Source: Planctomicrobium piriforme (GTDB lineage Bacteria > Planctomycetota > Planctomycetia > Planctomycetales > Planctomycetaceae). From it: DNA of 48,922 bases. Shown here piece after piece: positions 35,871-44,079 of this stretch. The DNA is taken from assembly GCA_945860955.1 (NCBI GenBank), contig CAMATH010000058.1, positions 1 through 48,922 on the forward strand, in the 5' to 3' direction. The notes under the pieces are model-generated. The model ran no database searches. It had not been told where the DNA came from and was given only the letters and a program-made list of their open reading frames with translations. The position numbers and the translations under genes are program-made. Position 1 is the stretch's first letter. Every line of letters starts with the position of its first letter.

Positions 35871-36947
35871 ATGGGACTGTTTCGACCGAACATCGACCGC
35901 ATCGACGGCTATTTGCCGGGGGAGCAACCCCAGGATGGGGGTTGGATCAAGCTCAATACCAATGAGAATCCGTACCCGCCGTCGCCGCGTGTGGTGGAAG
36001 CGATTGTTGAGGCGGCCCGGGGTCGACTGAATACGTATCCCGATCCCCTGGCGACCAAGTTCCGTCAGGCGGCCGCCCCGGTTTTCGGTGTCACGCCCGA
36101 GTGGATCCTCCCCGCCAACGGCAGCGACGAGAATCTGACGATCCTGCTGCGGTCGTTTGTCGATTCGAACGATCTGGTCGCGTATCCGTATCCCAGCTAC
36201 ATCCTCTACGAAACGCTGGCGGATATTCAAGGCGGCCGGCACGAACGTCTGCTGCTCAATCCGGACTGGTCGTGGAACATGTCCGCGACGCGCCCGGTGA
36301 TCGACCGCGCGAAGCTGGTGTTCATCCCCAATCCGAATTCCCCCTCGGGAAATCGCTGGTCGGACGACGAGATCCTCTCACTCGTCCCGCCCAATGGGAT
36401 TCTCGTGCTGGATGAAGCGTACGGCGACTTTGCCGACCAGCCGCACCGGGGTGAGTTGTTGCGGCGGCCCGGTGGTGAGCGGATCATCATCACCCGCACG
36501 TTCAGCAAGTCGTTCAGTCTGGCGGGAATCCGCCTGGGATTCGCGATCGCCCGGCCCGAGTTGATCGCGGGCATGCAGAAGGTGAAGGACAGTTACAACT
36601 GCGACACGTTGTCGCTCGCGGCGGGACTCGCCGCGATCACCGACCTCCCGGCGATGGAAGACAATGCCAACAAGATCCGGGCCACGCGTGCCCGACTGGA
36701 GCGGGGGTTGACCGAGTTGGGATTTGCGGTGGTGCCCAGTCAGGCGAATTTCGTCTGGTGTACGCACCCGACCGGCCGGCACCGGGAGATCTATGAAACG
36801 CTGAAGTCACGCAAGATTCTGGTAAGATTCATGAGGTTCCCCCAGGTCGCCTACGCCCCCGACCAGTTATTGTCGGGGTTGCGAATCAGCATTGGAACCG
36901 ATGTCGAGATTGATTCGTTGTTGAATCAGTTGAAGACCATCGTGTGA
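35871..36947 (+). CDS. hisC: Histidinol-phosphate aminotransferase
   Basis: This 358-residue PLP enzyme makes histidinol phosphate from imidazole-acetol phosphate in histidine synthesis. The PLP lysine is Lys213 in TRTFSKSFSLAGIRLGF. LNTNENPYPPSP (28-39) is the N-terminal substrate-contact text, and the conserved DEAYGDF (181-187) contains the Asp that binds the PLP pyridine nitrogen. The length is usual. hisB begins 70 bases downstream, so the two form a short his operon; the other his genes are not in the window. Confidence 0.95.
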   Translation: MGLFRPNIDRIDGYLPGEQPQDGGWIKLNTNENPYPPSPRVVEAIVEAARGRLNTYPDPLATKFRQAAAPVFGVTPEWILPANGSDENLTILLRSFVDSNDLVAYPYPSYILYETLADIQGGRHERLLLNPDWSWNMSATRPVIDRAKLVFIPNPNSPSGNRWSDDEILSLVPPNGILVLDEAYGDFADQPHRGELLRRPGGERIIITRTFSKSFSLAGIRLGFAIARPELIAGMQKVKDSYNCDTLSLAAGLAAITDLPAMEDNANKIRATRARLERGLTELGFAVVPSQANFVWCTHPTGRHREIYETLKSRKILVRFMRFPQVAYAPDQLLSGLRISIGTDVEIDSLLNQLKTIV

Positions 36948-37017
36948 TCCCCATCGTCGGAATTGCGACAGTCGCCGTTCACATCCGACCCACTCACTTT
37001 GAAGTACCCTTCGCGCC

Positions 37018-37611
37018 ATGTCCCGTATCGGAACGATCACTCGCAAGACCGCGGAGACCGACATTCAGCTTTCGCTGAGTCTGGATGGAACCGGAAAGGC
37101 CGACATCGAAACCGGCGTCGGCTTTTTGGATCACATGCTCACACTGTTCGCCCGGCATGGGCAGTTTGACCTGAAGGTGCAGGCGGTCGGCGACCTGCAT
37201 GTCGACTACCACCATACGGTCGAAGATGTGGGGATCTGCTTGGGGAAGGCGCTCGCGCACGCGATCGGCGACAAAGCCGGGATCGCCCGCTACGGCAGTC
37301 TGTCGCTCCCCATGGAGGAAACGCTGGTCACTACCGCGCTCGATCTCTCGGGACGAATGTGGCTGGTGATGAAGGTGGCGTTTCCAACCGAAAAGATCGG
37401 CTCATTCGATACCGAACTGGTCGAGACGTTTTGGCAGGCGTTCGCGGCCAATGGTCTATTGAACCTGCACTTCGTACTGCATCACGGCTCCAACAGTCAC
37501 CACATCGCCGAGGCGATGTGGAAGGGGACGGCCCGGGCGCTGCGACAGGCGGTCACCATTGACCCCCGGCAAGTCGGTGTTCCGTCGTCCAAGGGAACGC
37601 TGACGGGTTGA
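37018..37611 (+). CDS. hisB: Imidazoleglycerol-phosphate dehydratase
   Basis: This 197-residue monofunctional HisB removes water from imidazole-glycerol phosphate. The two-repeat metal-binding pattern is complete: GFLDHML and [12 protein letters not shown] in the first half, and [17 protein letters not shown] in the second. It lacks the N-terminal phosphatase domain found in the E. coli HisB, so histidinol phosphate phosphatase must be elsewhere. It follows hisC by 70 bases. The convergent gap to 37735 has a small dyad, ATCACGCAGCGTGAT (37699-37713). Confidence 0.97.
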   Translation: MSRIGTITRKTAETDIQLSLSLDGTGKADIETGVGFLDHMLTLFARHGQFDLKVQAVGDLHVDYHHTVEDVGICLGKALAHAIGDKAGIARYGSLSLPMEETLVTTALDLSGRMWLVMKVAFPTEKIGSFDTELVETFWQAFAANGLLNLHFVLHHGSNSHHIAEAMWKGTARALRQAVTIDPRQVGVPSSKGTLTG

Positions 37612-37734
37612 GGTTCGTTTTTCACTTGGCGGGGTTACTCCGATGAGATTTCCTCGAGAGCGGAGCCCAAACCGTCATGTATCGTGCGGTAGCAGCAAAT
37701 CACGCAGCGTGATCAGTCCCAATCGGCGCAAATG

Positions 37735-38520
37735 TCAGAACCCGCTGACCAAAAGCGAATATCCAATCGCGAAGATCCCGGCATCCACCAGCATGTGCGA
37801 GATCCACGATCCATAGAGTGCGCCAGTCCGTCGATACTGGATGGCCCAGAGAACTCCCCCGACCGCGACACAAAACGACAGAAACCAAGTTAATAACGAA
37901 CCGTATCCACAGTAAGTGCCCAAGACGACCACGTGGTGTGCCATGAATCCGAGAGCCGACACAATCACTGCCATCGGCATGCCGGCGAGGGGCAGCAGCC
38001 GGCCGAACAGGAACCAGCGGAAGTAGTATTCCTCCAGGAACGAGTGGCAGAGGCAGTAAAAGAGGGCGGCGGCCAGAAACAACGGGGGGCTGTCGATTCC
38101 CAGGGAGCTCAGTTTGGCCCGGATCGCGACCTTCGCTGGGTCAAATTGGCCCGACGGCTCCAGCCACCACACGTAAAACACAAGCATCGCCGCGACGATC
38201 ACCCCTCCCAGGATCGCCCCCTCCCCGACTTCCCTCAGGTTCGGCCAGCGGAATTTCACCTTTTGTCGCTCGAACAGCATCAGCCAGGCGAGGGGAAACG
38301 CGAACTGAACCCCCTTTCCAATCGCGAACGAAACCTGCTGAAGCTGCGTCGCCGCCGTCGACATCCAAACGAAATACACAACCGTCAGTAACGTGGGGAA
38401 GACCAACGCGAAACCGATGGCCCACCACGCGCCCAGCGGTTGCGTGGTGGCACCGCAGCCCGGTTTCCCGCCGGCCAGCGAGTCCTCTCCCGTTGTCAGA
38501 GCGTGATTGACCTCAAGCAT
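37735..38520 (-). CDS. CPBP family intramembrane metalloprotease
   Basis: This 261-residue membrane protein has about six to eight hydrophobic segments and the CPBP (CAAX protease and bacteriocin-processing) motifs: FLEEYYFRWFLFGRL with Glu163-Glu164 and Arg168, GFMAHHVVV, and GSWISHMLVDAG. It is probably an integral membrane glutamic or metal-type protease that cleaves small membrane substrates; substrate unknown. ATG 38520 has GGAG (38534-38531) 10 bases upstream, so the start 21 codons further up (38583) is less likely. It stands alone, convergent with hisB and divergent from the next gene. Confidence 0.88.
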   Translation of the reverse strand: MLEVNHALTTGEDSLAGGKPGCGATTQPLGAWWAIGFALVFPTLLTVVYFVWMSTAATQLQQVSFAIGKGVQFAFPLAWLMLFERQKVKFRWPNLREVGEGAILGGVIVAAMLVFYVWWLEPSGQFDPAKVAIRAKLSSLGIDSPPLFLAAALFYCLCHSFLEEYYFRWFLFGRLLPLAGMPMAVIVSALGFMAHHVVVLGTYCGYGSLLTWFLSFCVAVGGVLWAIQYRRTGALYGSWISHMLVDAGIFAIGYSLLVSGF

Positions 38521-38966
38521 GAACGACGGTCTCCAGGAGTCAACGGGAAGTGAGCGGCGGCCTATCGGATTCGTATCAGTCAAGGCGATTTGTATCAGAA
38601 AATGACACGCGGCAATCGCTCATCGCGGCAATCGCGGCCATCGATTCAGGGATTTCAGTCATATTTTGTGGTCGCATTCGTCAGCGGTCCAGACCCGGAC
38701 GCTCGTTCGACCGAAATCATTCCAACAGCACGTTTCACCCCCGTGGAAACAAGCCTGTACATCCCTTTCATCCTCTTTATCCTGTCGAAGAAAATTCTTG
38801 TAGATCAGCGAAATGAGATTGCGAGTCAAAATCGGATTGCTCGCGTAAGCCCAATCGGCGCGCGGAAGGGGCGCAACCGGCGGGAAAGTGAAGTATCATT
38901 TCCCCCGCGGTCCCGTCCCTGCCAACCGCTTGGCTTTTTCCTGTTTGCCGCCCGAAGGAGACATCC
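38521..38966. other. Divergent intergenic region, locally AT-rich
   Basis: This 446-base stretch separates a minus-strand CPBP gene and a plus-strand oxidoreductase gene. It contains an imperfect 9-base tandem, ATCCCTTTC-ATCCTCTTT-ATCCTGTCG (38761-38787), followed by an AT-rich patch to about 38835. AAGGAG at 38955-38960, 6 bases before the ATG at 38967, is a strong ribosome site. No gene or clear -35/-10 pair is seen. Confidence 0.5.
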
Positions 38967-40448
38967 ATGCTGCCCAACGCCATCCATCGTCGCGAGTTCA
39001 TCGACCAGATTGTCTCAACGGCCGTCGCGGCTCTGGCACTCGGAGGATCCCGACTCAGCGCGGCTCAGGAAGCCGCTCCGGCACGGAGTGTCGGCCCCAA
39101 TGAGAAGCTGCGTGTCGCGGTGATTGGCTGCAACGGACAAGGGGGGGCGCACATCGGTGAGTGGTTGAGGAACCCCGACGTCGAGCTGGCGGCTGTCTGC
39201 GACTGCGATCCCGCCGCCTTTCAAAAACACGTCGGGCGATTCAAAGACCTGAAGACTCCTCCCCGGTATGTTCAGGACGTGCGAAAACTGCTTGAAGACA
39301 AGAGCATCGACGCCGTCTCGATCGCGACCCCCAACCACTGGCACGCCCTGATGGCGATTTGGGCGATGCAGGCGGGCAAAGACGTCTACGTCGAAAAGCC
39401 GTGTAGTCACAATGTCCACGAAGGACGCGCGATGACCCAATGGGCGCGAAAACTGGGCCGGATGTGCCAGATGGGGGTTCAAAGCCGCAGCATGACCGGA
39501 ATGCGGCAGACGCTGGAGTTCGTTCACAGCGGCAAAATCGGTAAGGTCGCTCACGCCCGGGCGATCTGTTACCGCCGCCGCGACAGCATTGGACTGGTCG
39601 AGACTCCCGCCCCGATTCCCGAAGGACTCGATTTCGATTTGTGGTGCGGACCGGCACCGAATGTCGTCCCCGTGCGCAAACGGCTGCATTACGATTGGCA
39701 CTGGGTCTTCGCGACCGGCAACGGTGACCTGGGAAACCAGAACCCGCACGAACTGGACAAGGCCCGCTGGGGTCTTGGAAAGAACGAGCTGCCGAAGAAG
39801 GTGATCAGCGTGGGGGGACGCCTCGGCTACATCGACAATGGCGACGTCGCGAACAGCCAGGTCACGGTTTACCAGTGGGACGACGCGTCGCTGATTTCCG
39901 ACGTGCGCGGCCTGCCCATCAAGACCCCGGTCACATTCGGATTGCACAGCGGAGGGTTTAACGGTGCCGCCAACATCTGGTTTGGAACCGAAGGCTATGC
40001 GGTCGGCCCGAATTACACCTCGGGAATCGCGTTTGACTACGACGGCAAAGAACTGGGCAAGTGGAGTGGCGGAGAATACCAGGCGCACTTCGCGAATTTT
40101 GTGAAGGCAATCCGCAGCCGAAACCACAAGGATTTGCACCTCGACATTGAGGATGGCCACCTGTCGAGCGCATTGGCCCATCTGGGGAATGTCTCGTTGA
40201 GAACCGGGAGCGTAGTCTCCGCAGGAACACGGCCGAACGGGTTCGGCGACAACAAGCATGTCACACAAACGCTTGACAGTTTCGAAGCGCATCTGGCAGA
40301 GAACAACGTCGACTACGCGGCGACAAAGTACATTCTGGGTCGGGAACTGACGATCGACCCGCAAACCGAACTTTCGTCCGACCCCGAGGCGAATCGGTTG
40401 TTCACCCGCGAATACCGGAAGGGATTTGAGCTGCCGGAAGTGATTTGA
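38967..40448 (+). CDS. Exported Gfo/Idh/MocA-family oxidoreductase (Tat signal)
   Basis: This 493-residue protein has a Tat-like leader (HRREFIDQIVSTAVAALALGG), so it is probably exported folded with its NAD(P) cofactor. The Rossmann motif is VAVIGCNGQGG (50-60) and the catalytic-site EKP is at 143-145 (YVEKPCSHN). Family text HYDWHWVFATGNGDLGNQNPHE follows in the C-terminal domain, which is typical of a large planctomycete subgroup acting on sugars or glycosides; substrate unknown. The start has AAGGAG 6 bases upstream. The stop overlaps the next gene's ATG (TGATG), so it is coupled to a Ser/Thr kinase. Confidence 0.92.
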   Translation: MLPNAIHRREFIDQIVSTAVAALALGGSRLSAAQEAAPARSVGPNEKLRVAVIGCNGQGGAHIGEWLRNPDVELAAVCDCDPAAFQKHVGRFKDLKTPPRYVQDVRKLLEDKSIDAVSIATPNHWHALMAIWAMQAGKDVYVEKPCSHNVHEGRAMTQWARKLGRMCQMGVQSRSMTGMRQTLEFVHSGKIGKVAHARAICYRRRDSIGLVETPAPIPEGLDFDLWCGPAPNVVPVRKRLHYDWHWVFATGNGDLGNQNPHELDKARWGLGKNELPKKVISVGGRLGYIDNGDVANSQVTVYQWDDASLISDVRGLPIKTPVTFGLHSGGFNGAANIWFGTEGYAVGPNYTSGIAFDYDGKELGKWSGGEYQAHFANFVKAIRSRNHKDLHLDIEDGHLSSALAHLGNVSLRTGSVVSAGTRPNGFGDNKHVTQTLDSFEAHLAENNVDYAATKYILGRELTIDPQTELSSDPEANRLFTREYRKGFELPEVI

Positions 40449-42472
40449 TGACCGAATCGGTTGCGTCACGGTGCGTCATCATGAATGACCTCAACCCAAA
40501 TCCGCCGGCCTCAAGCCCCGAGGGGTTCACCATTCCGGGTTATGACCTGGTTGGCGAAATCGGTTCGGGGGGGATGGGGCGCGTGGTTTTGGGGAAGTGT
40601 CAACGGACGGGAGAGCAGGTCGCGATCAAATTCCTCGCGAACTCCCAGACTGTCGCCGCACACGAAGCGCAATTGCGGTTCCAGCGGGAAATCCGGATCC
40701 TGGAACGGATTCGGCACCGTCACGTTATCAACATCCGCGGTACCGGCCATCACCAGGGGGCACCCTACCTGGTGATGGATTACGCGAGCGGTGGTAACTT
40801 GCGACAGCGGATGGAATCGGGGCGCGAGTTTTCGCGGACCGAGTTGCAAACCATTCTCTCGGAAGTGATTCAGGCGTTGTCCGCGATGGAACAGGCGGGA
40901 GTCGTCCATCGTGATTTGAAGCCCGAGAATGTTCTGCTGGATGAAAAGGGCGAGATCAAAATTGCCGACTTTGGTATCGCCAGTGTCGAGACCGAGCTGG
41001 GGATGCTCACCCGGACTGTTCAAGTTCTGGGGACTTACGACTACATGTCGCCCGAGCAGCGGGCGCGATTGCCGGTCGATTCCCGGGCTGACCAGTACGC
41101 GCTCGCGGTCATCACCTACGAGTTGTTCACCGGGAAGCGTCCCCTGGGAGCGTTCAAACCCGTTTCCCAGGTCAATCCGCGGTTTCATCCCGCGGTGGAC
41201 GCGGTGCTGGAACGGGCGCTCCGGGAAGATCCGGACGAACGATTTCCCGATTTCGCGGCGTTTCAGACCGCGTTGGATGGCGCGATCGCCACGCCCAGAC
41301 GGTTGCCGCGAAATGGGTCTGCCAGGGTGGTGGCGGCGGTTGCCACGGTGATTGCGGTCGCGGTCTTTCTGAACGTGCGGTCGAGGCGCGCGCCCGACGT
41401 GGAACCGGTTACCTCACCACTTTCTGCAGACCGAAGTCTCGTCGCCACTCCGCCTGCAGTCACCCCACCGACCGAATCTTCCTCCGAAGTGCCGAATCAA
41501 TCCGCCGCCGAGATGGCGGGCGCGGCGGTTCGTGACATGCCGACGGGACCGGGGGGAGTGGTACTTCGAGATCCACTGGCGACGGCGACCGGCCCCAGCG
41601 ACCTTCCGCTCTTCGATCCCGCCCAGGCGCTGAAGTTGAATGCGGAGATCGAACGGTTGTTGGACGCCGGGGTGCGATCCCTCGAGTCCCAGGATCTCCG
41701 ACAGGCGGAGGACTTCTTTCAGGAGGCGGTCGGCAAAGATCCGACCGATCCCCGAAGCCACGAGAAAATGGCTCTGCTCTACAAACACACCAAACAGTTC
41801 AGCGAATCAATCGCGGAATTAAAAATCGCCCTCGAACTGAATCCGAAACAGGTGGGAGCGCGGCTCGGAATGGCGAGCGTGTTCGTCACGATGCGGGATT
41901 ATGAGGCGGCGATCGAACAACTCGACCTGGTGCTGGAACAGGATCCCAACAGCGCGGAGGCACTGGGGTTTCGTGGCTGGTCGCGGTACAAACTCAACCG
42001 ATTTGACGAGGCGCGGAAGGCGTTCGACCGGGGGGTGGAACTGGATCCGGGCGACTACTCCGTCCGAAATTTCCGCTCGCAGTTTTTGCTGCACACGCGG
42101 GAATTCGCGAGTGCCGCCGCAAATGCCCGCGTCGCCATCGCGATTCATGCGAACGAGATCTATCCCTATGTCACGCTGGTCCGGGCGTTGATCAGTCAAC
42201 CGGACCCCTCCGAAGCCGATCTTGAGGAAGCGGTTCAATTCGCGAAGACCGCCTGCGACAAATCGGGGCAGCGGAATTACGTGACACTCAAATTCTACGC
42301 GACGGCGCTCTTGCGGGCGGGGAAATTCGAAGAGGCGGTCGAAGCGAGTCAGCGTGCCCTGAACGTCGCGCGCGCTGTGGACAAGGATCGGGCCGGGCAA
42401 CTCCACACACAACTGGTGGAAGCCGCGGCCAAACATCAAACGACACTGCCTGGGTCTCCACCGTCACAATGA
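40448..42472 (+). CDS. Ser/Thr protein kinase with periplasmic TPR repeats
   Basis: This 674-residue eukaryotic-like kinase has GSGGMG (39-44), VAIK (Lys61), HRDLKPEN (154-161), DFG (174-176) and SPEQ, all consistent with an active kinase. A membrane helix lies at about 292-310. The exported part has a Pro/Ser-rich stretch (about 315-365) and then several TPRs (about 400-660; ESQDLRQAEDFFQEAVGKDP, HTKQFSESIAELKIALELNP). ATG 40448 overlaps the oxidoreductase stop as TGATG and has GGAAG 7 bases upstream. A later ATG at 40481 is possible. Its own stop overlaps the start of a hybrid histidine kinase as ATGA, which argues for joint production. Confidence 0.92.
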   Translation: MTESVASRCVIMNDLNPNPPASSPEGFTIPGYDLVGEIGSGGMGRVVLGKCQRTGEQVAIKFLANSQTVAAHEAQLRFQREIRILERIRHRHVINIRGTGHHQGAPYLVMDYASGGNLRQRMESGREFSRTELQTILSEVIQALSAMEQAGVVHRDLKPENVLLDEKGEIKIADFGIASVETELGMLTRTVQVLGTYDYMSPEQRARLPVDSRADQYALAVITYELFTGKRPLGAFKPVSQVNPRFHPAVDAVLERALREDPDERFPDFAAFQTALDGAIATPRRLPRNGSARVVAAVATVIAVAVFLNVRSRRAPDVEPVTSPLSADRSLVATPPAVTPPTESSSEVPNQSAAEMAGAAVRDMPTGPGGVVLRDPLATATGPSDLPLFDPAQALKLNAEIERLLDAGVRSLESQDLRQAEDFFQEAVGKDPTDPRSHEKMALLYKHTKQFSESIAELKIALELNPKQVGARLGMASVFVTMRDYEAAIEQLDLVLEQDPNSAEALGFRGWSRYKLNRFDEARKAFDRGVELDPGDYSVRNFRSQFLLHTREFASAAANARVAIAIHANEIYPYVTLVRALISQPDPSEADLEEAVQFAKTACDKSGQRNYVTLKFYATALLRAGKFEEAVEASQRALNVARAVDKDRAGQLHTQLVEAAAKHQTTLPGSPPSQ

Positions 42473-44010
42473 ATCCACAACAGATCCAGCAGATTGAACA
42501 CTGCGTTTTCCGCGAAACACACGACCCGTTTTTCGTCATCAATCCGGGTGATTTGCGAATCATCGAAGTCAACCCGGCGGCGCAAAAACTCAGCAAACTG
42601 CGGCGTCAGCAGTTACTGGAACTGAAGCTCCCGGACTTGTTCGAATCGGAACATGCCCGGGATCTGGGAGTTCTGATTCAGGCGTGCCAGACAACCACCT
42701 GCACCGTCGGAAGCGACGGGTATTGGGTCAAGGCGTCGGCCGGCAGGATTCCCGCGCACATCACCGTAAGCCGAATTCACACTGATCCTGACCCGCTCGC
42801 GTTGCTCACCGTCCGCGACATGACTGAACGGCGCCGACTGGATGCGGAACGGCGCGCGTTTGAAAGCCAGTTGCAGCATGCCCAGAAACTCGAATGCCTG
42901 GGAGTGATGGCCGGGGGAATCGCGCACGATTTTAACAATCTGCTCACCTGCATCCTGGGTTTCACGCTCCTTGCCGATCAACAGGTACTTCAGGAATCGC
43001 CGGTTAAGAACCTGCTGGGGGAAGTCGTCACCGCGACCCGCCGGGGGGCGGAGCTGACGCAGCAGATGCTGGCGTACGCGGGGAAGAACCTGTTCACGCT
43101 GGACGCGGTCAACGTATCGGAACTGGCGCGCGAGATGGTGCAGTTGTTGACGGTGTCGATTTCCCGGAAGTGTGAAATGCGCCTGCAACTGGCCCATCCC
43201 ATTCCCCTGTTGCACGCCGACCCGACTCAGCTTCGCCAGGTGGTGATGAACCTGGTGACGAACGCGGCGGAAGCGATTGGGGACCACGCTGGCGTGATTT
43301 CCGTCACCACGGGAACGGAGTATTACGCGGGCGGTACGGACGGTGTCTCGGTCGCGACCGACTCTCTGCCCGCCGGTGAGTATGTCTATTTCGAAGTGAC
43401 AGACACCGGCTCTGGGATGTCAACGGAAACGCAGTCAAAGATCTTTGACCCGTTTTTTTCCACGCGATTCACCGGCCGGGGTCTCGGAATGGCGGTCGTC
43501 CTGGGGATCGTGCGCGGTCACCACGGAGCGATCCAGATCCAGAGTGTCGAAGGGGCGGGTACTACAGTACGGGTCCGAATTCCCAAGCCGGCGAATCCCC
43601 CCGTTGCCGCGACGAAAACCGTGGTCAATGCGGAGCCCTGGCACGGCACTGGCACGATTCTGGTTGTCGATGATGAAGACGGCATCCGCCGACTCGCCAC
43701 CCGGATTCTGCAGTCACTGGGGTTTACCGTCAAGACGGCTGTCAATGGCCGGGAAGCGATCGAGATTTTTCGTCACGCAGCGGAACCGGTTCGGCTGGTT
43801 CTGCTCGACTGGAAAATGCCTGTGCTGGATGGGGCCGAAACGCTGCGCGAATTGCGGCTGGTCGCCCCCACAATTCGCGCCATCATCTCCAGTGGCTACG
43901 CCGACCAGATCGACGAGTCGCTGTTCGTCAGCGATTCATTGACCGACTTCCTCCGAAAGCCATTTCGCGTTGAAGAGCTGCAGACACTGGTCAGAAAGCA
44001 CCTGGGATGA
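42469..44010 (+). CDS. PAS-domain hybrid histidine kinase with C-terminal receiver
   Basis: This 513-residue soluble hybrid sensor kinase has no membrane helix. An N-terminal PAS-like domain (about 5-118) ends in TVRDMTERRRLDAE. The H-box is GGIAHDFNNLL with His153, the N-box LRQVVMNLVTNAAEAI, and G1 DTGSGM, F FDPFFST and G2 GRGLG follow. The receiver domain (about 395-513) carries Asp401-Asp402, the phospho-acceptor Asp447 (LLDWKMP) and a C-terminal LRKP lysine. There is no DNA-binding output domain, so phosphate would pass to an unlinked partner or the receiver acts internally. The ATG overlaps the stop of the upstream Ser/Thr kinase as ATGA. The downstream ATPase gene is convergent. Confidence 0.93.
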   Translation: MNPQQIQQIEHCVFRETHDPFFVINPGDLRIIEVNPAAQKLSKLRRQQLLELKLPDLFESEHARDLGVLIQACQTTTCTVGSDGYWVKASAGRIPAHITVSRIHTDPDPLALLTVRDMTERRRLDAERRAFESQLQHAQKLECLGVMAGGIAHDFNNLLTCILGFTLLADQQVLQESPVKNLLGEVVTATRRGAELTQQMLAYAGKNLFTLDAVNVSELAREMVQLLTVSISRKCEMRLQLAHPIPLLHADPTQLRQVVMNLVTNAAEAIGDHAGVISVTTGTEYYAGGTDGVSVATDSLPAGEYVYFEVTDTGSGMSTETQSKIFDPFFSTRFTGRGLGMAVVLGIVRGHHGAIQIQSVEGAGTTVRVRIPKPANPPVAATKTVVNAEPWHGTGTILVVDDEDGIRRLATRILQSLGFTVKTAVNGREAIEIFRHAAEPVRLVLLDWKMPVLDGAETLRELRLVAPTIRAIISSGYADQIDESLFVSDSLTDFLRKPFRVEELQTLVRKHLG

Positions 44011-44079
44011 TCTCCTGGATGTGTGCAAGTCCTGTTTTCAGGGATGCGATCTGGCAACTGAGATTCCGCTGGACGTACC

